Origin: Marchantia polymorpha subsp. ruderalis
Taxonomy: Eukaryota; Streptophyta; Marchantiopsida; Marchantiales; Marchantiaceae
Assembly: GCA_037833965.1 (NCBI GenBank)
Contig: AP031351.1
Coordinates: forward strand, 11,234,501 to 11,298,500
Direction of reading: 5' to 3'
DNA length: 64,000 nucleotides
The position numbers were made by a program, and so were the translations under genes. Positions 48,838-61,400 of the stretch are shown here, piece after piece. The notes beneath the pieces are model-generated. The model worked only from the letters and a program-made list of their open reading frames with translations. It did no database searches and was not told the origin of the DNA. Position 1 is the stretch's first letter; each line of letters begins with the position of its first letter.

Positions 48838-51800
48838 TCATGCCCTAGGAAGATTCGTTATATCGTCTTCGTCCGTTGGTATTACGAGATTGAGAACCAC
48901 TGCTACGAGTCCGCCGGAAGAAAACCCATTTGACAGCACTTGGATTACGGCATCACGAAATCCTGGAGCAGATCATGCAACAAAACCAATATATAGGGAT
49001 GCTGATAAATGCATTAATGCGGATATAACCGAAAGCAGAGTCTTTGATACATTCAGCGAGAGCAAGATCTGAACGCAGAAATGGCAACCTCTATATTCCT
49101 TGCTCCAACTTTTGTCGACTGGCCATAAGTTGCCTTCATTGGGGTAGTTCGATTGTCCAGAAATATTCACCCATGCGGGAACAAGATTCACCCCAAGACC
49201 TACACCGAGCGCCATTGTTACAATAAATCTGTCTCTTCTTGAAAGACCCTTTGGCGGGCTCAACAATTTTATCCCAGAAACCATGACACCTGAAAAGAGA
49301 AACGTTGTCATTGCTCCCAGAATGCAGTTCGGAATACTAAGTATCAGGGCAGCAAACTTGGCACAAGTTCCGAATAATATCATCCAGAAACAGCACCCAT
49401 AACCGGCCCTCCGTGAAGCACATCCGGAAAGGGAGATGACCCCGTTGTTCTGCGCGTATGTAACCACTGGAAGCGTGGTGGCCAATGAAGCCCAAACCGA
49501 GTTGATTCCATCAGCTAGCACACCTCCTTGCAGGGACTTCTCATATTCAGTCCCTGGAAAAGGGAAACGAATGTAGGTCAATGGTGCGATACACAAAAAC
49601 TTGAAACGTATTTGGTTCTTTGATGAGCTCCCCGATAGCATCGGAGAGCAGAAGAAATCACCAACCGAGCTACACAAAACCTTAAAGCTAATCCTTAAAA
49701 ACATTGGCAGAATTCCTGTATATATGTATTTACGACTAGATTTAGATCGCATTAAATTCTGTAGATGGCTCAGTACCAGAAGGGTGAAGATGGCTGGCCT
49801 CATATGTTGCAGAGACATCTCCTATGGTCTCCACCATTGAGGTAATGCCTGCTAATAGCATGGGCAGCAAAGCTGGTGGATATATACCCAAAGGAAATGT
49901 ATATCTCCACAAAAAGGTGATCCAGGGAGCTTCAGGGATCTTATCAAATGTCACGAACCTATACAAGTACGCCATCAGCCAAATTATGTTATGAAGACTG
50001 AATTTTTTCTGATTGATCAACTCTGAACACTTCACCATCAAGGTAATCATGTGAAAACCAGGTTGTTTGAAATATCTATTGACTTGGTTGTACTCTCACG
50101 TTTTTAACATGTTCAAAAATGACTAGACAGTGATGAGACAGTGACCACAAGACAGTGATTATCAAATTAATAACAAGATGAGTGGCGAAAAGCCTCGTAA
50201 GCCGATCAGACCATGTCTCATCTAAAGCCTCATGGTCTTACCAAATTATGAGGCTAGCCGATACCAGAAGTGGTAAAAGAAGAAATTTAAGGGATAAGTG
50301 CTAGTCACCGTACAGGTAGTACGTACCGGTACTTGCTGCACTTGGTCCCCTCACACTTAGTTACATGTACAGATGAAGCAACAGCCATTCCCACGACAAG
50401 GCCAACGATTACCTGTACGATACACCACTTCAATCAGCCTTCGAAGCATTTACGGCGTGCTAGATGAACGTAAGCTTGTTCCCATATGCAAGCTTCATAT
50501 TGACATGTTTGGGAAGATTGGATTCGATAGCGCAGATGCTTTTACCTGCGTATTTCGTAAAATTGGAGAACCAAAAATCTCAACTATGATAAGAGTTGCA
50601 ACTACGACGAGACCCAGCTCGATGTAGTGCCTGTCCCCGAAAGGAAGCTCAACTTCGCCATTACCATCACAAGGAGTCTTGGATGTCAAAACCTGAATGC
50701 TGAACGAATATAAGACTTAAATGGATACTGACAATCCTTTGAGTTAGAAACTATAGTCTATTGCAAAAGGTACTATTCTAAAGGTCCGAGCTGCCAGTCG
50801 GGAGAATCATTCAGGTTTACCTCTCAAGATTTAGTAATTTCTATCTTAAGGATTATCAATTGAAAGAGATTGCAAGAGACAGAAAGAGCAGACCTGGTTT
50901 GCACAAGTGGTACCTCCTCCCCATTGACTGAACCCCGATGTAATCAGAGAAGCACCAATAAGGATGATCGTCGAACCAGTGACAACAGGAGGAAAGACCT
51001 TCTTCAAAAACTTCTTTGGGCAGAATGATAGGGCAATCTGAAACCAGCTAGTTACAAGAATCTGCAATGTAAAGAATTGAGCAGGTCTTAGGATATATTT
51101 GGATTATTAAGCAAACCACCTGTGCACCAAATATCAGCAAGATACTAGTCTTACAAAAGTCTGCTGTCACACACATAATGCACACAGATTATGGGACATC
51201 GATCATAGTCCAGAATATTTGGAAAAAGTGTACTCAGTGAAAAACGCGCAGCAGCAAACCAGAATTCCGTTTGACTATAAAATCCACGTTTGAAAGTACA
51301 AGCTTGACAGTGACTGGACTCATTGAACTAGAAACGGCTTAGTTAACTTAGAATCAGATTGAAACACTCGAAGATGAACTGAAGATAGAACCGTACACTG
51401 CCAAGTACACGTCCGTAAGCTTCTTGTCCTGTCAGACAGTCACCTGATAGGTTTCCAGTGCATAAATCACAAGAGTCTCCTTTGAAGCAAGAAACACCAT
51501 CACAGCTGCACGTTCGTAAAGTTGCTATAGTCTGAAGAGCTGTAATCAGGAAATTCCAGAACTTCAGTGCCTGAACGAGTGTAAAGAGTGACGCTGGGCT
51601 TCTGGAACTGCGCAAAATGTACAATATCCTCGTTATCCTAATTAGTGGGCAAATCAAGAATGTATGCGATGTCCGTCCGGTGACATTGATTTAACTCCAG
51701 CAGCTTACCCACAGGCAAATATGCGAACGTCACTCCCATAACCGACAGCATCCCTGATCCTGCGACGAGAGGACTGAAATTGTCATTATGAAGACATTTT

Positions 51801-53426
51801 TAACACTTGAACTTGAACAACAGAGGAAGTTAAAACATGTGATGTCCTTGTATTGAAATCTAAACGTACCGATCACATAATTAGTGTATGGTATTCTGAA
51901 TTGAGTCATTTGGATAAACGACGCCAATCCTGATACGATCATCGCGGCTGAAACCACATCTGTAACGGCCCAGGTCCACAACTCTGTTGTGAATGCGTCT
52001 CTGATATCGTCGAGTCTCACTAGGAAAATATCATCATTCTAACTGAAACATCAATTTTTTACAGTCACGTCCGGCTCAAAAGTCCATTTTTTCTAATCTA
52101 GTTGTTCATTCTGTGTTTGACGTCTTTCTCCCTCGTGTCTTACATCAAAAGTAGCAGAAAAAGAAATGTCATGCCAGCAGCTGAAAAGCAGCTTCTTGTT
52201 TATAACCAGTTACTGGGTAACAGGATCATCATCAAAGCACTTACACTGCTGTTCCCCAGGAGTGAAGTTACCATTGTGTAACGATGACAAGATTACGGGT
52301 GTTGTTACGACCCCTGCAACCTGTTAACACCATTTCTCATTTGTGTCAGACACATGATGGTCCAACTCTGTATGAGACCTATGTCAGACCATATTGGCTG
52401 TTCTCCAAACTTTTAAATTGAAATATTCTTAAGGAAGAATGACAAGATAGGAACTTCGTTCTAAAACTTAGAACAGGTTTACAGTTGATGATCGAGACTC
52501 AATCAGCAGATCCAGGCATGAAAAGGATGGCATCAACGGAACAATCTACTACCCGTATCGGGGATGAAGTACACACATATCATACACTAACCAGCTCACA
52601 GGCTATCAACTCCCTTGTGCGCGTGATGCTAATGGTGTCCTAATATATCAGTAATATGTTGAGAGCGATATCTGACGGGATCCTTTAAACTCCAGGTTCA
52701 TGGCACGTGAAAGTAACTACCATAAGTCCATGCCTGCATTAGTTCGTCAAAATCGAATCCTTGTTGAGAACTAACCAATGTTCACAACCATACTTGGCAG
52801 TAAGATCAAATTGTAAGCGAGCACATTGCCGACATGTATATTGCTGCAAACTTGCTGGACAGGACTTGCTACGAAATTGAATCTACCAACTAGTAGAATA
52901 AAGTTGCGACTCAGTGTTCTCACCATCAGCAAAAGCAAGGAGAGAAACCAAAGGAAAGACCTCGGGCAATTGTGTCATAAAACCTCGAATACACAGAAGG
53001 ATAAAAATAGAACTTTTTTCCGACACAGGAGGCAATAAATCATTAGCGGGAAGGCAACCGGCAGAATGTGCACAAGAGATTTACCATGGCGAGGGCATGT
53101 TGGAGTCCCATGACAAGAGCCAGAAGAAGAGAGATCTTCTCATCTTTCTCGAAAAATGGGGGCGGACTCCTCCGCGCGCCCCACGGAAGACTCGGAGTGC
53201 AAAGAAATCCCCAATCATAATCACCAATCAGGACCTTCCTCCATTTTCTCTCTCTGTACCTGTCCCTCGCAATGTCGTAGATAGTGTCACCGTCTGTGAC
53301 GCTCAGAAGATGCGTTTGCGCATCATCTGCCCGCCATGTTTCCATATCTCCTTCTCCCGAGAGAATTGGCTTTTTGGTGATTCGAAGTGTTTTTGGCTGC
53401 CCAGTGAGATCTTGTCCAGATTTCAT
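48838..53426 (-). CDS. NCS2/NAT purine transporter, UapA-like, 11 exons
   Basis: Minus-strand exons are 53085-53426, 52245-52320, 51870-51959, 51709-51759, 51397-51539, 50894-51061, 50546-50692, 50357-50412, 49777-49958, 49089-49553 and 48838-48962. They total 1845 nt and encode 614 residues with every phase closed. The protein is a multi-pass plasma-membrane permease closest in pattern to fungal/algal uric acid-xanthine carriers. Exon 1 has the QH motif (109-110, GLQHALAM) after YDWGFLC. E401 and D405 are in TM8 (VETIGDVSATYE), D433 is in VLADGIN, and the signature QNNGVISLSG is at 453-462. The spacing of E401, D433, Q453 and N454 equals that of the essential UapA residues E356, D388, Q408 and N409. 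Later blocks are CASRRAGYGCCFW and IPNCILGAMTTFLFSG. The donor of exon 8 (50357) is the least certain splice; the first in-frame ATG was used as start. Confidence 0.9.
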
Positions 53427-53560
53427 GCGAACATCAAAGAACCGCTGACAGAACAGACATTCCAGACGCACGCTGACTGCAGTTTGCTACTGTGAGCTCG
53501 CATCCGACATTGGTGACAAACGTCCAGACGTGGATCCGACCTCCCTCATTCTTCTACTAC

Positions 53561-53647
53561 CCGTGGTTTCCAGTGAGGGCACCGGCCTGGTCGGACGAGA
53601 ATCCCCGTGGTTTCCAGTGAGGGCACCGCCTGGTCGGACGAGAATCC
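53561..53647. repeat. 44-bp tandem duplication upstream of the transporter
   Basis: The block CCGTGGTTTCCAGTGAGGGC... at 53561 is repeated from 53605; the second copy is 1 bp shorter (one G lost after ACCG). It is within 220 bp of the transporter start codon, in the presumed 5' UTR or core promoter. Confidence 0.9.
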
Positions 53648-53901
53648 CCGACGCGAGCCAAGCGAGCAAACTGATCCGCCGGCCTGCAGCCCTGCTCGAG
53701 TGACTCTTGCCACTTGTGCTTTATAGTTAGACCTTGGCTCCCCTTGCTCCACGACCGGAGGAATCGACACGAATTCTGACAATGATGCAGCTCTATTCCA
53801 TCTGATTCAGGAGAAATCGTCGCAAGCGTGTCTACAAAAAATTATTGTTTTTTACTGAGAACTTTAGGATTACAGTGATTATATCTTTCGTCGTTCTATT
53901 T

Positions 53902-53937
53902 CGCGGAGAGGGAAAACATATGTTTCCCCTCTCCGCG
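53902..53937. repeat. 18-bp-arm palindrome with no spacer
   Basis: Arms 53902-53919 and 53920-53937 are reverse complements with one mismatch, centred on ACATATGT. It lies about 480 bp upstream of the transporter start codon. Confidence 0.85.
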
Positions 53938-55461
53938 CTGGTTACAGTCAGTTATATTTCTCGCGTATATTCCCGTCGACGCATCTCGGCAATTCGGTCG
54001 GAAGAGGTGCATACTGACTCCGCAGGGGATCCAAGAGGCTTTTAGAGCGGAAGGGGAGCCAAGTTTGAATGAAAAAGTTTATGAAGTACGTTTCTCGTTC
54101 TGGTTATGTTTATCCACAGATATCTCACTCCTCTCAAAGTATTGCACTGATTGCACCACGATCGAGGACGCAAGCGATGAAAGCTGTGGGCACAGTTTCT
54201 TACATCATTCTGAACCGCGATGGAAAACTTTCAGTGGAAAACCAGGTACTGATGTCGTCTTACAAAAGACGGACATCCCTACCCTTCCAGATGTCAACAT
54301 CAATCAAACGAGTTTAACCCCCTCACAATGTACTATATGTCCGAATGCGACTCTAAATATGATTTGTACCATGAGTACGAATACTAACCGGCCATCAGGG
54401 CTCTAGACGATTCTTAAATTCCTCTTAACGAGGGAAGCCCGTGCACACCAAGGGTACGGAGTATGTGCTCGTTAGCTAAGAATATGATATTGCCGAATTC
54501 GCTTGTTCGTAACAAAATCCTTGAAACATTATGGTTTTAGAAATTTGCAATCTTCCAATTGTGTACTTTACAAAACATAATTGACGAAGCTGAAGTTTTG
54601 AATCGAAATAAAGCTCCGACTCAAACTAAAACTTGTGCTTCCCCATCCACTCCGATTGAGTTTTCCCGGCAATCACTTCAATAACACTATGAGTTTGAAT
54701 AAGCAGCAATGTAGTGTTCTTCACTTCTGACTGCCGCACGGAGACTGATGTTCAAACCATAGGATGCGCTCGATTATCATACACAAGCATATTGAGTTTC
54801 CACCAGGCTTGATGCCTGATGAAAGATAGCTTGATGCTTGATGATGATGATAGCTTGATGAAGAGGCTTGACGGTAAGATAGCCCGACAATTATAAATCA
54901 AACCACTCCTGCTTTGAAACCCTGAGAAGACCAAACTAACGTACTGGGAAGACATCTTTAATCCATTTATGAACAACGGGAATACTCAAAACGCATTGCC
55001 AAGATTTATGTACTCAAAAACGAGAGTATAAAGTATGCAGTGTGAAACGCTCGGCAGACTTACAAAATTCCAATGTACAGACACTATTTATGCGTTAAAA
55101 CGAGATGGATACATGATCTACCAGTCTACCTACTCCTGCAAGACTATGTTCCTTTCAACTCTCAAGCTACAGAGGTGCACTTTTCAAGTGGTCTTAAAGC
55201 ACCTTGAGTACAAAAAAGCTAAGATCCTATCGATGACCTGCTCTGTCAAAATCTTAGACGTGCTCACAAGCAATTTGCCAAGTTTCTTCACTGTGCATTC
55301 TATGGAGCTTGCATATAGTAAAAGATAGCACCCCAAGCTAAAGATTTCATTTGACCTTAACTGGGGAACAACAGTTGCAGACATTCACAATTACATGAGA
55401 GGAGCTGTGGTGCCCGCTGTCATTAAGATATGATGAAGATGGGTAAGCGATTCGGCACACA

Positions 55462-57894
55462 TCATCTTCTCACTGGTGCTGCTCCTCTCCCAGTAGGGGC
55501 AGGGGCTGTACCCCGAGCAGCTGACCGAGCCTATGAAAGATAAGGCACAACACCCATGGGGTTAGAGGGCACTATTCGGTATATCAACTAACCTGATGAA
55601 GCAGACAGCTATTGTTTTGCCGATAACATTGTTAGTGTTGGCCATATTTAAGTATGTTCAAAGCTTATGACAGCAAAATATCTAAAGTTGCTAGACTGAA
55701 GGAAAACAACTAGAAAATGGATGAAAAAAGAGACCACACTCAAGAAAAAAGCACTTATCCCACACGGTGATGGAGCCGAGACTACAGGAACAACTAAGCT
55801 CTAAACTCAGTTTACTACTTAGCCTCAAGAAACCAACATAACTTAAGGACTTCATCAAAAGCCCACACAACATATACACTATAACCGTAGACTCTAACCG
55901 ATCCGGTAAAACCTACGGTGGCCAATGGTTTCGTCGCTCAAAAAAACAAAAAACAAGATAACTAGCTCATATCATTCGCACCTTAGCACGCATTGCAACT
56001 GCTCGCCCACGGCCAACACCAAGTCCAGTTGAACCTTTGCCCTGTTAAAATCATCCCACGAGAAATTTCGTCACGAGAATTACCCAGCACGTAACATCTT
56101 TACACTGCCAAGACAATTCACCCAAGTGAAAGTACTGAAAATAAACTTCGTTGCAGCATATTTCCGGATATGTAACGAGATATTGTGAAAAAATGGATTG
56201 TCAGTCGGCAGTAAACGGACTGAAAGCGCAGAAAATCCCAAGGACAATACACAAAGAGAGAGAAAGTCAATACCTTGATTTTGGCATCCAACCGCTTGAA
56301 CATAGGAGCATTTTTCAGCATGTCAGGGATGATCATGAACCTGGTCACCATTCCAGAGGTGAGACATCAGATGCCGACAGATACAAACGGCGATGTAATG
56401 AAATGTAAGAAGCACAAGGTACGTGCATGGCATGTTCAGTATTTGAGAAGAAGGCCGTCCGGGAATGATGGTCTGGCTATAAACCAAAAGCTTGCGTAGC
56501 AAGTATTAACTCATCGAACTCATTGTTCAGACTTGTGCCATATTTTCACTTAAGGTCTCTGTAGGAAGTACAACCAAAAACTTTCTCCACAAAGGACGCG
56601 AACACTCGACGTTCACTTCTAAGCTAGTCACCCAACTTGCATGATACATAAACTGAATGGACTAAACCCGACTGAAGAGACTGCAAAAGTCGGATCCACA
56701 ACACGCTGATATCGCTCATTTCAACACAGCAGGAAAACGAGCAGGATTCCACTTAAGTGCGTTGGATGATGTTACGTGATTTTTTCACTAGTTTTATAAC
56801 AATCATTTCGATATAGACATTCACATGAAATATCTGAAAGATCGACACACTATTTCAGAAACGGCAATACAACGCCGAAGCATGAAAGAAAATCAATAAG
56901 CTTGAGTGTGAGTAGGTTTACAGGTGATTCTTATTATGATGAAGGTAAAGAAGGCCTCTACGCTCGCCGTGTAAAGTACTTCCTATGCATGAACGCGGAG
57001 ACACATCGAATTCCCACAGGGGCCCAAAACCCTTAACTTTCCTTTGTTAACTAAAGTAAAGAGCAACGAGACTCAACAAATCGGCAAAATTCTCTGTAGA
57101 AAATCTGAAATTGTCCTGGAACGTAGAAAAACAAAGCCTAACCATATTTGGAGTTTTAAAAACTGTAAGGTGAGAACGGAGGGATCGATAAAATGCAGAA
57201 CTCAGGTTTAATACCGACACTAATACACATTGGTAGATGTGACAGAGTACTGGAGCTGTCGAATTGAAGTGAAACAATTCAAGAATCTTTCAAGGAGTTT
57301 AAAATACGGACATCGCACCTGACTTTGCTCCCTCGGATAAACACGTGCTCAAGCTGCGAAACTTTTCCATCCTGAGAAAATGCAGGTTTTCAGACAAAAT
57401 CAGGGAAAATTATGGACGTAGTTTTCAGTTATGAAAAAATGCTGCAGAGTGAACGAAAAATACAGTTAAGCTGAATGCCAAGAAGAGGATACTCGCCCTG
57501 AAAATCGATCACTTGCAAGCTACAACCTCGACTCTCAAGTTTCGTCCACACAGAAAATCACAAGAACCGGTTTGAGCCCTGGTCTCATTATCTATGCCTC
57601 GTTCCTACCCGGTTGCAAGAGAAGTAAGTAAACTGCCGGTAATGAAACAAAAAAATTACAAACTGGCATGAACATATAAACACCTTCCCGATAAAAGTAC
57701 TCAGTGTGGCAGAAATAACACGCGTTTTCTCATACCTTGGCGGTGTAGGTGATATTGTCGAGTTGGCAATTCCAGTTGTCTTCGCATTCAATGAGAGACC
57801 CCCGGTAGTGCTCACCGCTCTTGAGCTCCACAGTGACAATGTGACCCTCGGCCTCGTGCAACAGTTTCACCGGAATCCCCAAACTCTTGCTCAT
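55462..57894 (-). CDS. SmD3: Small nuclear ribonucleoprotein SmD3, 5 coding exons
   Basis: Minus-strand exons 57736-57894, 57319-57371, 56274-56340, 55982-56041 and 55462-55530 total 408 nt and encode 135 residues with closed phases. SmD3 is a core member of the heptameric Sm ring on U1, U2, U4 and U5 snRNAs, acting in pre-mRNA splicing in the nucleus. The Sm1 motif spans about 12-45 ([20 protein letters not shown], then [14 protein letters not shown]). Sm2 spans about 58-78 ([20 protein letters not shown]), split by the second intron inside the Arg codon. It is followed by [16 protein letters not shown], a GRGRA segment and a C-terminal RG tail ([10 protein letters not shown]), the usual site of arginine dimethylation in the family. 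Length is normal for plant SmD3 (about 130). The fourth exon would also run on to a nearby stop if its donor were skipped; the spliced form restores the family C-terminus. Confidence 0.95.
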
Positions 57895-58430
57895 TATGAC
57901 GAGCTCTCAAGGCAAAAATCTGTCGAACAAAACCCCGTGCTCTCGCACTGGAGCTGTGAACTCGCCTCGACCCCGATACGTACGCCACGGAGCAAACAAC
58001 ACCAACTCGATCTGTCGACGTTTCCTCGTGACACTGTCGTTCGGGCTTCGTCTTCCTGCTATCGATCGTGTCGAGACTAGCGACAGTGCAAGAACTTCAG
58101 AACGAACGAAGCAAACCCTAAAGCCCTTCAATTCTCATACGATCGTCACAAGCGTCTCGTTCCTCGCTTAACACTTGGGCATCGCCTGCTCCCACGACGT
58201 CGCGATCTTTCCAGTGTGCTCGCGAGTCTCCCACAGCCCGCCCATTGCCTGCTCCGCGCCCGTCGCGCTCTCTGTCCCGACGCCTCGATCAAAAGTTTCC
58301 AGTTCCCGCCACTGCGTTTCCTACTCGTCGCCCCGACATCGTCACTCTGTTTGTTTTCGTTCCCGCCCGTTCCACACATCTTCTAATTAATGTTCGTGCT
58401 AGTCAAACGTAGCCAAACAGCTGGATAATT
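57895..58430. promoter_or_regulatory. GC-rich 5' flank of SmD3
   Basis: About 500 bp of GC-rich sequence without a gene of its own, ending abruptly at about 58390 where the AT-rich desert begins. It should hold the SmD3 5' UTR and promoter on the minus strand. No clear TATA box is visible. Confidence 0.5.
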
Positions 58431-61400
58431 TTACACATCGAATTATCGAACATTCTGTTCTTCCTGATAGATTATTGGAACTTATGAGCAAAAGCGTCAC
58501 ACTGGAATTGAATATTCACATACATTTTTATTTGCCTCAATCATTTGCAATTCGATGTCATGTAGTTTATAGAATCAAACGTCATGAAACACAATACAAG
58601 ACGTATTATCCACACAGGATCTAGAAATCTAAATCTACTTAACATCGCTCATAACAAGAGTTCCAGTGTATGAAAACCTTATACAAAGTTAGTTCATATT
58701 CAATTATGATTGCAACTTTTATTCTTATCAATTTTGTTCTAATGATGTATAATCGAACAAGTACTTAAATATATAAAAAAAACAAGTAAACAACTATTTC
58801 AGCCAAATAAGTAACAAAAGATTGATGTAAAATGTTTTTCAATGATATGATATTCAAATTATATAGGTCAATCTTCTATAAACAATAACAGCACATAATA
58901 CATTAACTAAGATGAGGTTGGGCTTCTATGTATAATATAATTAAAAAATGTAAACTATAAGTCTTGATATACCAATAGATCATATAAAATAATCAATGCA
59001 TGAAGAAAACAAAAATAGGACATTTTTCATATATGTACCTTAAGGTAATGCTTTCAAAATGTATATCAAAATTTGTATGTAGTAATTTTGCATGATGTGC
59101 ATGAAATGTATTTCAAAGCTCAAAGTGTCGACACTTACATCAGAAGTAGATAGTCACCTGCCAAGAACGCAAAGATTCTTGTCAAGAGATTCGTTGAGTT
59201 AGGCTTTGAGGCAAGCGTATTAGTTTTTACGACGTCTTATGGTATCCGTGCTTCAGTACAGGTAGAATTGCGAATTGAGTAACAGCTCATCAACACTGTT
59301 CATATTCGCATACGGATTCGTTGTAAACAATCTCCAAGAATCCAATAGATAATTTCAAATTTTTATGATTAACAATGTTTATTGTACAAAATATGCACTT
59401 TATGCAAAATATAATTAAATGGTAAAAAAATTTCAGTAAATAAAAATATGAAATGATCAATTATGAAAATATGTTTATTATTAAATTCTTTTATATACTT
59501 TTACACAAACACTAAACATTTTGGAGCGATGAATAACTAAATTGATTTTCTCATGAAAATTTAGTATTATGATGCTTGATGTACTAGTATGTTTTATTGA
59601 TTTCAATTCTTTTGTAACTAATGCAATATAATTATTATATTTTAATTAATTTTATCTATTATATTGAAGAACTTGTGTTAAATGTATGTAAAAAAATGAT
59701 CTTCATTTTTTTTTATCTTTCAAAATAATTTTTTAACATATATTTGACAAAAATAACATAATATATTTTATCTTATATATCAAAAGTCTTATGTGTGGCC
59801 AAAATATTCATTAAAATTCATTAACAAGAAATATTTCAATTAATTTATGAAAAATTATATTTAAATTTAATATCTTTAAAATTCAAATACCTTAACTAGG
59901 ATATAAATAAATATGTAATTGTAAAAAGTTGAAACTTTTATGAACAAAATTTTTAGAAAAAATTGATATATTATATTTGAAATTCAAAATTTTTTTTTCA
60001 AAATAAATTTTCGATTTGAAATAATTTCTTAAAATATTATATAAAATAACACATCATACTTAATGCAATATAATCAAAATTCAACTTTAAATCAAATAGA
60101 GCTGCAATTGTAAGTAAATCGATTATATGTTATCTAAAATATGACATCATACTGAATAAAACTTTCAGTTTGCATAAAAAATATATTACAATTTGAAACT
60201 TATTGATTGATTATTATTTAACATATTTTAGCTAATTTCAGCAAAAAATAGACGAAATTAAAATTTGAAATTTAGAAATATTTTGAGTTATACATCATAT
60301 TATGATTCTTGAAAAAATTAAATTGAAATCAAGGAGATGAAATTTCAAATTTAAATCTAACTTTTTTATTACATGACATCATGTATAAATAAATATATAG
60401 AGTGATATCTACATCTAATTAGTTTATCGAATGATGTTTTGGAAACTTTTATATAATTTATAAATATATAGAGTATTTAATTTTTATTTGGTAGATAATT
60501 TTATTTTATAATCTTTATTTAATTATAATAAATTAAATTTCATTTAAAAAATATTAAAATAAATAAAATTTAAAATATTTCTTTGAATTTTAAGATGTAA
60601 AAAAAAAATTATAAAAATTTAAATATATGAAAAATGAAATTATTATTGATAATTTTTTTGTGAAATAAAAAATTTGATATGACTTATTGATTTAAATTTT
60701 GTATGACTTTAAAATTTTGGATTTTTTTAAAAGATACAAGATATTAAGATTATCAAGAATCATTGTAAAACAAAATTTATAATAAAAATTTAAAAAAATT
60801 TAAAATTTTAATTAGTTTTTTTAATGGTTTTTTCTTGAATACAATTTCATTTTTCAAAAATATTCTAAATTTTTAAAAATTTATAAACAAAAATCAAAAA
60901 ATTATTTTTAACTCAGCAATATATATTTTTTGGTTGAAAAACCAAAGCAAAAAAAAATTAGTTTTTAATCATCATTACAAAATTCATTAAATGTTTTTAG
61001 ATTATATGCATAGCAAAGATGTTCACTCATATGATTGTGTATAAATTATGACTGATATACTTAGTAAAATATTTGAAATAAATTTAACAAAAAAATACAT
61101 GATTCATAAAAGTGAACTTACATCTATAAAAGACAAATCTTTTTATTTTATTGTCGTAATAAAGTGTGTTCATCACATCGTTTTTCACAGCGTTTGTCAA
61201 ACAAAAGCCGATCATACATGAATTATGAGCAAGTACGAGGAACACAGGAGATTAGTGCAAAGTGAAAGCAGGATGTTGCACGAATATTATGGAGTGTAAG
61301 GAAAGCGATGTGAATGGAATTGAACAATGAGAACCTGGATTCTGGTTCTAAGTGATTTTGTAGAACATGTGCAAAGTGGAATTCATATATGTCGAGATCA

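Larger units (their letters stand above)
53427..55461. other. Promoter side of the transporter and intergenic region
   Basis: It contains the transporter 5' UTR and promoter, a 44-bp tandem duplication (53561-53647) and a palindrome (53902-53937). A stretch at about 54065-54410 is open in two plus-strand frames (113 and 82 codons) but shows no family resemblance. A TGATGATGATGA-like run lies at about 54840-54860. No gene is recognised. Confidence 0.5.
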
